Below, piece after piece: positions 54,585-63,873 of a DNA stretch of 64,000 nt. The position numbers and the translations under genes were made by a program. Numbering within the stretch: position 1 is the first letter of the stretch; the number at the start of each line of letters is the position of its first letter. The stretch lies in the NCBI GenBank assembly GCA_019359175.1, contig JAHHHU010000020.1, forward strand, positions 19,137 to 83,136, read 5' to 3'. The notes under the pieces were generated by a model that was given only the letters and a program-made list of their open reading frames with translations, did no database searches and was not told the DNA's origin. Source of the DNA: Phormidium tanganyikae FI6-MK23 (GTDB taxonomy: Bacteria > Cyanobacteriota > Cyanobacteriia > Leptolyngbyales > Leptolyngbyaceae).

Positions 54585-54834
54585 ACGGATTTATTTGAAT
54601 TTGATCGATCGACAATTCTGGTATCTTGCCCAGTAGACGCAGTTACGTTCTGTTACAGTCGATGTTCAGATTTACGACCTTTAGGGGCAACAGTTCTTTA
54701 CACAAACTGTTTATCATGAACAAACGATTGCTCAGATTGCGCCTGAAACTAGGAAATTGCTCTTGCGGGTGATTTCTCGATCTTATTTCGTGACAGTTAT
54801 CAAACGCCAGCCTGTATCCCCGAATTAAAGTTAT

Positions 54835-57540
54835 ATGAAGATACTGAAAGTTCAGACGTTACGTGGGCCCAATTACTGGAGCATTCGTCGCCACAAAGTC
54901 GTTTTAATGCGCCTAGATTTGGAAGACCTCGCTGAGACACCTTCTGATTTGATTCCTGGATTTTATGAAGGGCTGGTCGAGTTACTGCCCTCTCTGGTGG
55001 AGCATTTTTGCTCTCCAGGCTGCCGGGGTGGTTTCTTAGCGCGTGTCCGAGAAGGCACGATGATGGGACATATCATCGAACACGTCGCTCTAGAGCTTCA
55101 AGAACTCACCGGAATGCCTGTCGGTTTTGGGCGGACTCGCGAAACGGCAGAACCGGGAATCTATCAAGTCGCGATCGAATATATTCACGAACGCGCTGGA
55201 CGCTATGCCGCTAGAGCCGCTGTGAGAATTTGCCAAACATTAGTCGAAAATGGGCACTACCCGAAAGACGAACTGGAGCAAGACCTCAAAGATTTGCGCG
55301 ACATCGCTCTGGAATGTGGATTAGGACCCAGTACTGAAACTTTAGTTAAAGAAGCCGAATCGCGTAACATTCCTTGGATGGAGTTGGGAGCGCGATCGAT
55401 GATTCAACTTGGCTTCGGGGTGCATCAGAAGCGTATTCAAGCCACATTGAGCAATTACACCGGAATCTTAGGAGTCGAACTCGCATCGGACAAAGAAGGC
55501 ACGAAACAAATGCTGCGATCGGCAGGTGTGCCAGTCCCGCGCGGAACGGTTGTGAACTATTTGGACGAGTTAGAAGATGCGATCGTTGAAGTCGGTGGTT
55601 ATCCGATCGTGATTAAACCGCTAAACGGTAATCACGGGCGCGGCATTACGATCAACATTACCAGTTGGACACAAGCGGCAGCGGGCTACGATGCGGCGAA
55701 AGAAGTTTCTCGATCGGTGATTGTGGAACGCTTTTATCAAGGACGCGATCACCGCGTTTTAGTGGTAAACGGAAAAGTCGTTGCAGTTGCGGAACGAATT
55801 CCGGCTAGTGTGGTGGGTAATGGTCGATCGACGATTCAAGAATTGATCGATGAAACAAATCGCGATCCGCGTCGGGGGACAGGGCACGATAATGTACTGA
55901 CCAAAATCGAAGTCGATCGCACCTCTTGGGAGCTATTAGAGCAAAAAGGATACGACTTAGAAACCGTTCTGCCGCAAGATGAAATTTGCTATCTTAGAGC
56001 GACTGCGAACCTGAGTACAGGAGGTGTCGCTATCGATCGAACGGATGATATTCACCCTGAAAATCTTTGGTTAGCAGAGCGCGTTGTGAAGATTATCGGC
56101 TTAGATATTGCTGGAATTGATGTTGTAACAGACGATATCTCGAAGCCACTGCGCGAAGTTGACGGCGTGATTGTTGAAGTGAATGCGGCTCCAGGATTTC
56201 GGATGCACGTTTCACCGAGCGAAGGTATTCCGCGCAATGTAGCAGAACCTGTGATCGATATGTTGTTTCCTCAGCATACCAATGGTCGCGTTCCGATCAT
56301 CGCAATTACTGGAACCAACGGCAAAACTACAACGACACGATTGATTGCTCATCTATTCAAGCAAACGAATCAAGTCGTAGGCTACACCACAACAGATGGA
56401 ACCTACATCGGTGATTATTTAGTTGAACCGGGAGACAATACTGGGCCGCAAAGCGCGCAGTTAATTCTGCAAGATCCGACTGTTGAAGTTGCAGTGCTTG
56501 AAAGTGCGAGAGGTGGAATTCTACGATCGGGATTAGCTTTCAATGCCTGCGATGTTGGGGTTGTTCTCAATGTTGCAGCCGATCATTTAGGGCTAGGGGA
56601 TATTAACTCGATCGAGGAAATGGCGCGAGTAAAAAGCGTTGTTGCCGAAGCTGCATTACCGAAAGGCTATGTTGTTTTGAATGCTGATGATCCGTTAGTG
56701 TCTGCAATGGCAAGCCGAGTGACCGCTCAAATTGCTTATTTCTCGATGAATCCAGAGAACGAACTCATTCGATCGCATACTCATCGGGGCGGACTCGCAG
56801 CCGTTTACGAAAATGGCTATCTTTCCATTCTTAAAGGTGATTGGACACTACGAATCGAGCAAGCAATTCATGTGCCATTAACCTTGGGCGGACGTGCGCC
56901 GTTTATGATTGCGAATGCACTCGCTGCAAGTTTGACTGCCTTCGCTCAAGGAGTGCGGATCGAAGACATTCGCGCGGCGCTGATGACCTTCCAAGCTTCG
57001 ACCAAACAAACACCGGGACGAATGAATCTATTCAATCTCGGACAGTTCCACGTCTTAATCGACTACGCACACAACCCGCATAGCTATCAAGCACTAGGCG
57101 GATTTGTGCAGAACTGGACAGAAGGCGATCGCATTGGTGTAATCGGCGCGCCTGGAGATCGACGCGACGAAGACTTTGTGCTGTTGGGCAAACTCTCGGC
57201 GGGATTGTTCGATCGCATCATCATCAAAGAAGACGACGACAATCGCGGACGCGATCGCGGAAACACAGCAGAATTCATCGCACAAGGGATTCAGGAAACC
57301 AAACCCGATGCTCGGTACGAAACGATTCTCGATGAAGTTACCGCAATTCAAACCGCGATCGATAGTGCGACTCCAGGTAGTTTAGTGGTGATTTTGCCAG
57401 AAAGTGTGACGAGAGCGATCGGGTTAATCGAAGCGCGGAATGCGGTACAAGTGATGACACCCGTAACCCACTCGAATCACATAAACCCTGCGCGATCGCA
57501 GTTTCTTTCTTCATCACGAGAAGCGATTCCAACTCCATAA
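54835..57540 (+). CDS. cphA: cyanophycin synthetase
   Basis: A 901-residue bifunctional ligase that builds cyanophycin, the poly-Asp backbone with Arg side chains. An N-terminal domain (MKILKVQTLRGPNYWSIRRH) precedes the ATP-grasp domain (VPVPRGTVV, YPIVIKPLNGNHGRGITINI, IVEVNAAPGFRMH) that adds Asp. The Mur-ligase-like domain begins at about residue 493 with ITGTNGKTTTTRLIAHLFK and adds Arg. Length and motifs are standard for CphA1. The last ~25 residues are variable. A 250-base leader separates it from cphB and probably carries its own promoter. Confidence 0.97.
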   Translation: MKILKVQTLRGPNYWSIRRHKVVLMRLDLEDLAETPSDLIPGFYEGLVELLPSLVEHFCSPGCRGGFLARVREGTMMGHIIEHVALELQELTGMPVGFGRTRETAEPGIYQVAIEYIHERAGRYAARAAVRICQTLVENGHYPKDELEQDLKDLRDIALECGLGPSTETLVKEAESRNIPWMELGARSMIQLGFGVHQKRIQATLSNYTGILGVELASDKEGTKQMLRSAGVPVPRGTVVNYLDELEDAIVEVGGYPIVIKPLNGNHGRGITINITSWTQAAAGYDAAKEVSRSVIVERFYQGRDHRVLVVNGKVVAVAERIPASVVGNGRSTIQELIDETNRDPRRGTGHDNVLTKIEVDRTSWELLEQKGYDLETVLPQDEICYLRATANLSTGGVAIDRTDDIHPENLWLAERVVKIIGLDIAGIDVVTDDISKPLREVDGVIVEVNAAPGFRMHVSPSEGIPRNVAEPVIDMLFPQHTNGRVPIIAITGTNGKTTTTRLIAHLFKQTNQVVGYTTTDGTYIGDYLVEPGDNTGPQSAQLILQDPTVEVAVLESARGGILRSGLAFNACDVGVVLNVAADHLGLGDINSIEEMARVKSVVAEAALPKGYVVLNADDPLVSAMASRVTAQIAYFSMNPENELIRSHTHRGGLAAVYENGYLSILKGDWTLRIEQAIHVPLTLGGRAPFMIANALAASLTAFAQGVRIEDIRAALMTFQASTKQTPGRMNLFNLGQFHVLIDYAHNPHSYQALGGFVQNWTEGDRIGVIGAPGDRRDEDFVLLGKLSAGLFDRIIIKEDDDNRGRDRGNTAEFIAQGIQETKPDARYETILDEVTAIQTAIDSATPGSLVVILPESVTRAIGLIEARNAVQVMTPVTHSNHINPARSQFLSSSREAIPTP

Positions 57541-57551
57541 GCTGAATTTCG

Positions 57552-57587
57552 GAGATTGCAGCGAGAGTTTATCCTTGCTGCAATCTC
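57552..57587 (+). terminator. hairpin after cphA, probable terminator
   Basis: GAGATTGCAGC (57552-57562) and its complement (57577-57587) form an 11-bp perfect stem with a 14-base loop, beginning 12 bases after the cphA stop. The following ATTCGTGC is not a T tract, so termination may be incomplete. Confidence 0.55.
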
Positions 57588-57823
57588 ATTCGTGCACGCT
57601 AACGTGAATCAAAACAGAACTGATTTGCGAACGCGATGTATAAATCCAACAACATATTCTGCACGTATACGGAAACAGATTGTTAAATAAAACTTTTATT
57701 TATTTAGCGAAGACAAAGACGACGATATACTACCTTCCTAGATAGAAAAACTCGATCGACGACTTCTTCAAATTGATCGAGCATATCTACAATCAAAGCT
57801 TTGAAGCTCTAGGAGAATTGAGC

Positions 57824-58093
57824 ATGAATATTATTGCTTGGGCTTTACTTGGAATTGTGGCGGGTGCGATCGCTAAGTTGATCTATCCCGGACGGCAGGG
57901 AGGCGGAATTTTTAGCACGATGATCTTAGGAATCATTGGTTCATTTTTAGGTGGAAGCCTGTTCACTCTTCTGACTAAGGGAACAATCAGTCTCACTGCA
58001 ACTGGATTTAGTTTTCCGGGTCTGCTTGTTGCCGTACTCGGTGCAATGATCGCGATCTTCTTGTGGGGACTGGTCACGCGCAGCGCTGCATAA
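57824..58093 (+). CDS. GlsB/YeaQ/YmgE family small membrane protein
   Basis: An 89-residue protein from ATG 57824, preceded by AGGAG. It has three hydrophobic segments with Gly-zipper character: IIAWALLGIVAGAIAKLIYP, STMILGIIGSFLGGSLFTL and LLVAVLGAMIAIFLWGLV. The family is linked to general stress in other bacteria. It stands alone between cphA and an unknown gene. Confidence 0.85.
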   Translation: MNIIAWALLGIVAGAIAKLIYPGRQGGGIFSTMILGIIGSFLGGSLFTLLTKGTISLTATGFSFPGLLVAVLGAMIAIFLWGLVTRSAA

Positions 58094-58253
58094 CTTCAAT
58101 CATCGACTTCTTATATGTGTGCGGGATTGCCGAACGGTTACTGTCATTAGAGAGAGTAGCTTTAGGTGATCCCTTCTTTTTAGTAGAGGTCAAACGACGA
58201 TCGCTGCTCGTATTCTGATAGTCATCGAGACGCAGAATTTAGAGTAAACAGCT

Positions 58254-58517
58254 ATGACATACCTAGGACAGCACGTCGAAATAACAGAACAAGATGCAGG
58301 CTGGATTGGTGTTTGGTGGCACGAAGGCGGCATGATTCAATTAGGCTTTTTCTCAAGTGCGCCAGATGCTTGGCAAGCAGTGACAGAATTGATTCAACGC
58401 GATCTAGCAGTCCGCTGTTTGCTGAGTGTGATTGATGAATGGCGCGATCGCGAACACATTGATGATGTTGAGTATGCTTTGGGTGTCAATTCACTCGTTG
58501 AGTTCGTCTTAGCTTAA
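58254..58517 (+). CDS. hypothetical protein, 87 residues
   Basis: A small acidic soluble protein, Trp-rich near the N-terminus (GWIGVWWHEGGMIQLGFF), with a helical second half (AWQAVTELIQRDLAVRCLLS). I recognise no family. Its TAA stop shares a TTAA tetranucleotide with the stop of the convergent sirB1 (58514-58517). Confidence 0.55.
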   Translation: MTYLGQHVEITEQDAGWIGVWWHEGGMIQLGFFSSAPDAWQAVTELIQRDLAVRCLLSVIDEWRDREHIDDVEYALGVNSLVEFVLA

Positions 58518-59338
58518 CTGCCTTCAATTCGATCGAGCAATTGCTCAATCACATCCCGATCGTTAGCATTTGGAATGCTGTCAAGATAGCCTTCTAGATC
58601 CTGTCGAGCTTCTATCCAGCGATGCGTTTGAAAATAAATAATGCCGCGATCGCGGAGTTCAAACGGCGCATCCGGAAACAAAATCAGAATTCTTTCAATC
58701 ATGGCAAGGCACTTTTCGATCTTGCCCTGATTCAAATAAATGCCTTTCAAATTCGTGAGCATCCGCGCCAGAAACTGCCTCGGCGTGACAGCTTCAAGAA
58801 ATTTAGGGCGCATTTCAACGGGTTGCCCTGCCAACAGATTTAGCCGCTCTTGGCAATCTTGAGGAAACAAAATTTCCCCATCGTGAAACGCATCGACAAA
58901 GATATCCATTTCTTCATTTACAGCAGGACGAATCAGGAAATGTCCTGGCATTCCGATTCCCACCATTGGAAAATCGATCCGTTTTGCGATCGCTAGATAC
59001 AGCAATGCCAACGAAATTGGAATTCCAGTTTTACGGTCGATCACATCATTCAAGAAACTATTACAAGGATCGTAGTAATCCTCAGAATTGCCAGAGAAAC
59101 CTAAATCTTTGTACAAATATTGATTAATCGTTTGCACAATTCGCAGGGGATAAGGTTCTTCAGGAAGCCTTGTTTGAATCTCCGCCGCGATTTTGCCGAT
59201 CGTATTCAAATATTTATCAATTTCTAATTCTGGATATTCTTCTTGTGCAATATAAAGAGCTGCTTTTTCAAGGTCAATCCTTTCGTCATCTTGACGAACT
59301 TCTTGATAAAAACGTTGTCGAGCCAGCGAGAATTCCAT
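58514..59338 (-). CDS. SirB1 family protein (transglutaminase-like plus TPR)
   Basis: A 274-residue protein. The N-terminal domain contains GFSGNSEDYYDPCNSFLNDV, IDRKTGIPISLALLYLAIAK and GIGMPGHFLI, the landmarks of the SirB1/transglutaminase-like family, including Cys and His of a possible catalytic centre. The C-terminal third is a tetratricopeptide region (KCLAMIERILILFPDAPFEL). The function is unknown. It is last in a tight minus-strand operon, 3 bases after cruP. Confidence 0.85.
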   Translation of the reverse strand: MEFSLARQRFYQEVRQDDERIDLEKAALYIAQEEYPELEIDKYLNTIGKIAAEIQTRLPEEPYPLRIVQTINQYLYKDLGFSGNSEDYYDPCNSFLNDVIDRKTGIPISLALLYLAIAKRIDFPMVGIGMPGHFLIRPAVNEEMDIFVDAFHDGEILFPQDCQERLNLLAGQPVEMRPKFLEAVTPRQFLARMLTNLKGIYLNQGKIEKCLAMIERILILFPDAPFELRDRGIIYFQTHRWIEARQDLEGYLDSIPNANDRDVIEQLLDRIEGS

Positions 59339-59341
59339 CAG

Positions 59342-60886
59342 TTAATGTCCTACGTAATCATTTCCAGAGCCATATTGCCAGGCATCCAAACGTCGATTCC
59401 AAACATACTGCTGATCTGATGGCAGTGTTGCAATCCAAGGCGTTAGTTTCTGAGCGATCGAATAGAGAGCCGTGTAACTTGCCAGATTAAAATAGTGCAG
59501 CATCCAATCTAGCAGAGCTGGGATTCCAACGTGGGGAATTATTTTCAACACGAGCGCTGGATGCAGAATTCCTGTCTTCAAAAGAGTTTGGGAAAGCGGA
59601 ATAAACTGAACGACATCTTGTAAAAACGGTTTCAAAACTTGCTCACCCGATCGCTGCATTTCTCCAAATACTGTCACCAGCAATTGATTGATCTGATCGG
59701 GATCGATTTTCTGATTGATTCCAACACTCATCGATCGCTGAAACAACCAAGTGACCGACAAATTCGGCTGATAGGGTTGCAGCAAAGAGAGAGCAGAATG
59801 ATCGAGCATTTCACATCGTAGCGCTTGATCGATGCCATTAGTCAAGCGCTTTAAATGTCGCACCATCGCCCCAAATCCACCAAAACTTAAAGGCGATTGA
59901 CTGCCGCTACTATCTCCAATCGGTAAAACTCGATTCCATTTCAACACTAAAGGACTTTGACGATAGCAGGGAAAGAAACCGAACAATGCTCGCACAAATT
60001 CAAGTCGATCGAGTTCAACATTCTGATACTCAGGAAGAAGTTTCAAATAGTCATCGAAAAGCGTTTCCAACGAAAAGCGATCGCGATTTGCATCCAAATA
60101 AGTAAATAGATAAGTTGTTCTTCCATCCCTCGCTGGAAAGGCTTCCCAGAAATACTGACACTGTTTCTGAGTCGGTGTAAAAGATGCGATCAAATCTCCT
60201 GTTTGATTTTGATCAAATCCCTTCGCACAAGTTCCAACAACTAAGCAAACTCCATCCGGTTTTTTTCCTTGTCTTGCTTGTCGAACCACAGGCGAAGAAT
60301 GCCCCATTGCATCCAGCATTAAACGCGCATTAGTCGATCGATTAACACTCACGCCGTTTGGATGAATTTCTAAACTTTCAAACGCTGTATTTTCAACTAA
60401 CTTTCCGCCGTTTTTGAGAAAAGATTGTTTGAGAGTCTCTAACAAATAAACTGGATCAACACCCATGTTTAGAACGTCTTTGACAAAAATATTAGAATCT
60501 TCAGAAAAGCTCACTCGAACTGGATTAAATTGGGTTGCGATCGCAGCTTCTAACTCGATTTCACTCAGCAAACCCAACTCTACAAAAACATTCAATTCCT
60601 GACGAGAAATATTCCATTCTTGATCTCGTCCCTTTAAGATTCCGCGCTCGATCAGCGTTACCCGCCAACCTTTTTGAACCAACGCCGCACCCAGCAAAAT
60701 TCCCAACGTCCCGCCGCAAATCACCACATCCCAATCAACCGAATCGAGCGGATCATCACAAACCTGCACCACATTCGGAACCGCGATCGCATCTTCTCGC
60801 AATGCTTTCCATAGTGCATCGACTCGACGTAACCCTTCGAGCGGCTTTCCTGGAATATTGGCTAGGACTTCCTCAGTGATTGACAT
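59342..60886 (-). CDS. cruP: CruP-type lycopene cyclase paralogue
   Basis: A 514-residue FAD-dependent protein of the CruA/CruP family. The FAD fold starts unusually far in, at VVICGGTLGILLGAAL (about residue 56), after a leader with PNVVQVCDDPLDSVDWD, as in CruP. LIERGILKGRDQEWNISRQE and VDPVYLLETLKQSF are also typical. The end of the FAD domain is LPIGDSSGSQSPLSFGGFG. CruP is reported to protect against oxidised carotenoids rather than to be the main cyclase. It sits between a KAS-type gene (14 bases) and sirB1 (3 bases). Confidence 0.82.
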   Translation of the reverse strand: MSITEEVLANIPGKPLEGLRRVDALWKALREDAIAVPNVVQVCDDPLDSVDWDVVICGGTLGILLGAALVQKGWRVTLIERGILKGRDQEWNISRQELNVFVELGLLSEIELEAAIATQFNPVRVSFSEDSNIFVKDVLNMGVDPVYLLETLKQSFLKNGGKLVENTAFESLEIHPNGVSVNRSTNARLMLDAMGHSSPVVRQARQGKKPDGVCLVVGTCAKGFDQNQTGDLIASFTPTQKQCQYFWEAFPARDGRTTYLFTYLDANRDRFSLETLFDDYLKLLPEYQNVELDRLEFVRALFGFFPCYRQSPLVLKWNRVLPIGDSSGSQSPLSFGGFGAMVRHLKRLTNGIDQALRCEMLDHSALSLLQPYQPNLSVTWLFQRSMSVGINQKIDPDQINQLLVTVFGEMQRSGEQVLKPFLQDVVQFIPLSQTLLKTGILHPALVLKIIPHVGIPALLDWMLHYFNLASYTALYSIAQKLTPWIATLPSDQQYVWNRRLDAWQYGSGNDYVGH

Positions 60887-60900
60887 CTGTTCATCCTAAT

Positions 60901-62013
60901 TTATCGACTGAACGCTACGATCGCGTTTTGCCCACCAAACCCAAAACTGAAGCACAAAACATTCTCAAGTTTTGCAGTTTGTGCCGAGGTCGCGATCGCT
61001 AACTCAAATTCGCTATTTCTCATTCCCACATTTGGCGGCACAATCTGGTGTCTCAACGCCATCAAACAAAACGCCGCCCCCAACGCACCCGATCCGCCCA
61101 ACGTATGCCCCGTCGCTCCTTTCGTTGAACTCACCCAAACCGAATCAGAAAAACACTGCTGAATTAGATGCGCTTCATTGCGATCGTTCAATTGCGTCGC
61201 CGTTCCATGTGCGTGAATGTAGCCGATCTCCTCTACTGTGAGAGAACTTCGCTCAAGACACCGATTCACCGCAGCGATCGCGGCTCGACTCCCCGGCTCT
61301 GGCGCACTCACATGATATCCATCCGCCGTCAGCCCAAATCCTCGAACCTGACCATAAATCTCAGCATTTCGCGATCGCGCTAGTTCCGCCGATTCCAGCA
61401 CAAACACCGCGCCACCTTCGCCTAAAACCAATCCTTGTCGATCGACATCAAACGGAAACGCTCCCTCTTTCGCCAATGCTCCCATCCGCTCAAATCCAAT
61501 CAGCGTCAACGGCGTAATCGGCGCTTCGATCGCGCCACAAATTACTCGATCGCACTGTCCACTCTGAATCAATTCTGCCCCTCGCGCGATCGCCCAAAGT
61601 CCCGTCGCACACGCCGCCATCGGAGCCAATACGATTCCTTGAGATTGAATCAATTGAGCAGATGCGATCGCGCTTCCATTCGGCAACGTATTCAACCAAT
61701 TTGAAATCTCACCTTTCCCCGCTGCCATCTGTTCCCACTGCGCCTGATTCCCGCGACTCGACCCAACCACAACACCGCAATCCACCAAAGGTGTCTCTAA
61801 TTCCGCATCCTTCACGGCATCTGAGACAACTCGCTGCGTCAAATTCAAAATCTCAGCGGGATACTTTCCGATTAGCGCGATCGGTTTCGGCTCCAAATCT
61901 GAAAAAGGCTGGTAGAACTGAATGCCTGAGCCTTCTTCTAACAACCTTTCCCAAGTTTGCGTCAGATTTCCCAACGCTGAAATCAACCCAATTCCAGTAA
62001 CAACAACATTCAT
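60901..62013 (-). CDS. beta-ketoacyl-ACP synthase II-like protein (short FabF paralogue)
   Basis: A 370-residue thiolase-fold condensing enzyme beginning MNVVVTGIGLISALGNLTQT. The catalytic Cys lies in APMAACATGLWAIARGAELI (about residue 135), and the two His are in YIHAHGTATQLNDRNE and GATGHTLGGSGALGAAF, so all active-site residues are there. It is about 45 residues shorter than typical FabF and may serve a special acyl chain. It adjoins the cyclophilin gene with no gap and cruP by 14 bases. Confidence 0.87.
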   Translation of the reverse strand: MNVVVTGIGLISALGNLTQTWERLLEEGSGIQFYQPFSDLEPKPIALIGKYPAEILNLTQRVVSDAVKDAELETPLVDCGVVVGSSRGNQAQWEQMAAGKGEISNWLNTLPNGSAIASAQLIQSQGIVLAPMAACATGLWAIARGAELIQSGQCDRVICGAIEAPITPLTLIGFERMGALAKEGAFPFDVDRQGLVLGEGGAVFVLESAELARSRNAEIYGQVRGFGLTADGYHVSAPEPGSRAAIAAVNRCLERSSLTVEEIGYIHAHGTATQLNDRNEAHLIQQCFSDSVWVSSTKGATGHTLGGSGALGAAFCLMALRHQIVPPNVGMRNSEFELAIATSAQTAKLENVLCFSFGFGGQNAIVAFSR

Positions 62014-62820
62014 TTACGGAGAAGTTGTCGGGCTAGGAGAAGGGCTTGCAGTTGGACTTGATGCGCTCGTTTTCAGATTTTCCAATCCTTGAGTCACTTT
62101 TGCCGACTCAATGCGATCGCCCTGCTGAATCTTATCCACCGTTTCCATTCCCTGAGTCACATAGCCAAACACTGCATAGTTTCCATCTAGGAATTGCAGA
62201 TCCGCTAAAGCCACGTAAAACTGAGAAGAAGCTGAATCCGGAGACTGCGATCGCGCCATTGCTACCGCACCGCGAGTATGTCTCAGTTTCGGCGGCACAT
62301 CGATCCCAGCTTCACCAAAAGTTCGGCTATAAATTGGCTCCTTGGCATTCCGAGGCGTGATTTCCAGCGGAATATCACGCGGCTGCTGCGTCGTTGGATC
62401 AATAAATCCACCTGTCCCTAAGCGATCGAGCGGCACATTTGGATTCTTACTCTGAGGATCGCCGCCCTGCACCACAAACGGCTGCGGCTCCCTCACCACG
62501 CGATGAAACACCAATCCGTCATACACCTTCCGATTCACCAAATCGACAAAATTTCCTGCCGTAATCGGGGCGCTTGTGCCATCCAATTCCATCGTGATCG
62601 GTGAACCCTTAACGGTCATCACAACCGTCGCCTTCCCTTCCAATCTCGGCAATCCAACTGCTTGGGGAGAAGGAGTAGCGATCGCCGTCGGAGAAGGGCT
62701 ACTTGAAGTAGGCGATCCAGTGGGTGCAGCGGATGTTCCTTGCTGTCCATTGCATCCGACCAGCGCAAACATCGAGACGATCAATAGGCTCACAAGGCAA
62801 TTCTGGAGTTTTGTCTGCAT
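62014..62820 (-). CDS. cyclophilin-type peptidyl-prolyl isomerase lipoprotein
   Basis: A 268-residue exported isomerase from ATG 62820 (MQTKLQNCLVSLLIVSMFAL). The lipobox is LVGC. A Ser/Pro/Thr-rich linker precedes the cyclophilin domain: ITMELDGTSAPITAGNFVDL, YDGLVFHRVV, FVVQGGDPQSKN, ARSQSPDSASSQFYVALAD and YAVFGYVTQGMETVD. It should assist folding of secreted proteins. It is first in a four-gene operon, separated from ycf4 by a terminator. Confidence 0.9.
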   Translation of the reverse strand: MQTKLQNCLVSLLIVSMFALVGCNGQQGTSAAPTGSPTSSSPSPTAIATPSPQAVGLPRLEGKATVVMTVKGSPITMELDGTSAPITAGNFVDLVNRKVYDGLVFHRVVREPQPFVVQGGDPQSKNPNVPLDRLGTGGFIDPTTQQPRDIPLEITPRNAKEPIYSRTFGEAGIDVPPKLRHTRGAVAMARSQSPDSASSQFYVALADLQFLDGNYAVFGYVTQGMETVDKIQQGDRIESAKVTQGLENLKTSASSPTASPSPSPTTSP

Positions 62821-62883
62821 TTCTAGATACCTATTCCAACAAACCATCTAATATCTTACGCACATTCGCCAAGATGAATCGAT

Positions 62884-62917
62884 AAAAAAAGGCTTGTAGA
62901 ATCTCGCTCTACAAACC
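62884..62917 (-). terminator. intrinsic terminator after ycf4
   Basis: Arms 62891-62900 and 62908-62917 pair at nine of ten positions (GGCTTGTAGA against TCTACAAACC), with a seven-base loop. Read on the minus strand a run of seven T follows. It ends the ycf4 transcript 24 bases after the stop. Confidence 0.88.
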
Positions 62918-62940
62918 CTCTTCTGTACTGAAACTAAACC

Positions 62941-63507
62941 TTACAACCCTTCAAGCGGTACACTTAGGAATCGAGCCAACCCTGCCGCCTCATTTTCCAA
63001 TTCTGCCAGTGTCATCGGCTGCCCTACGCGCGTCAAGGGAATATCGCGCATTCCTTTCACTCGGAGATATAGCGATCGACGCGGATTCACGCCTTCTCTC
63101 AGCGTCACCTTCACTGCTTGCACATCTGCGGTTTTCAAATCGACTTCTACCCGTCGATTTTTCCCTGGAAATCCCCAGCGAAAAATCTTTACTTCTCCAG
63201 TTTCTTTGTTGAATTCGTTATAGCCGCCACCCAAATCCCAAGCAACGGTCAACCACAAATAGCTTGCCAACAGCAGCCCCGCCAAGCCATAAAAGCCCAT
63301 CACTAATCCCTGTGGGACAAACACAAGCGTAGTCGGGTCAGAAAACGGCAGTAAATTTACCTTGGTATAGCTCGAAATTGAAGCGAGAAAAAATCCGGCG
63401 GCTCCGATCGAAACCACCGTCGCCCACCAATAGTTGCTGAACCGTCGCGCCCCCAAGACCGACTGCCGCAAAACAAGATTTTCTGAAGAAGTGGTTTGTG
63501 CCGTCAT
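62941..63507 (-). CDS. ycf4: photosystem I assembly protein Ycf4
   Basis: A 188-residue thylakoid membrane protein that helps assemble photosystem I. Visible are LGARRFSNYWWATVVSIGAA with the first helix, SSYTKVNLLPFSDPTTLVFV, PQGLVMGFYGLAGLLLASYL with the second helix, the WDLGGGYNEFNKETGEVKIF strand and RRSLYLRVKGMRDIPLTRVG. It is divergent from psbD across 366 bases. A long perfect palindrome lies in its 5' untranslated region. Confidence 0.95.
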   Translation of the reverse strand: MTAQTTSSENLVLRQSVLGARRFSNYWWATVVSIGAAGFFLASISSYTKVNLLPFSDPTTLVFVPQGLVMGFYGLAGLLLASYLWLTVAWDLGGGYNEFNKETGEVKIFRWGFPGKNRRVEVDLKTADVQAVKVTLREGVNPRRSLYLRVKGMRDIPLTRVGQPMTLAELENEAAGLARFLSVPLEGL

Positions 63508-63547
63508 GACGCTTGTACTACCTAAGAAATTTCAAAAATTTTCTTTT

Positions 63548-63585
63548 TGTAGAACGCTCTGAACCGTACCCCAGAGCGTTCTACA
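63548..63585. other. 14-bp perfect palindromic hairpin upstream of ycf4
   Basis: TGTAGAACGCTCTG (63548-63561) and its exact complement (63572-63585) have a ten-base loop. It starts 41 bases before the ycf4 ATG and 288 before psbD. No T tract follows on the minus strand; on the plus strand weak ATCTTAAAA follows. It may be a leader hairpin of ycf4, a regulator site or a barrier between divergent genes. Confidence 0.65.
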
Positions 63586-63873
63586 ATCTTAAAAACAACT
63601 CTACTCAGTATACTCCCTACAACGCTTTGATAAGCGCGAGTAAACATAAGTATAGTTACTTATTGACAGTTGAAGTCTCTCAGGAAGTTGGAAAAAACTG
63701 TAAATGCTGAAACTGCCGACTTGATAGGCGATCAGAGGAAAGTTCAAAAAAAGTTAGCTGAGATTTCACGTATCAGTTTGTAAATTTTCTAATATCTCCT
63801 ATTATGTATAGACATATAAACTCGTTCACTCTAGACAGCCAGCAATTTTAGTAAAGCTAGAGGATTTTGATTC
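63586..63873 (+). promoter_or_regulatory. upstream region of psbD
   Basis: A 288-base AT-rich leader without a gene. A possible promoter is TTGTAA at 63778-63783, 17 bases of spacer, then ATTATG/TATGTA from about 63801. A TTGACA at 63663 has no good partner -10. AGAGGA near 63859-63864 is the likely ribosome binding site of psbD. The light-regulated psbD promoters of other cyanobacteria are also long, but no specific element was identified here. Confidence 0.35.

Noticed and set aside
54643..54656. NtcA site before cphA (TTA-N8-TAC)
   Set aside because: It differs from the GTA-N8-TAC consensus at one key base and no matching -10 lies at the right distance; chance is likely.
57541..57823. tRNA or small RNA gene between cphA and the GlsB-type gene
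   Set aside because: Only a terminator-like stem was found; no cloverleaf with T-loop GTTCRANNC could be drawn here or in other gaps.
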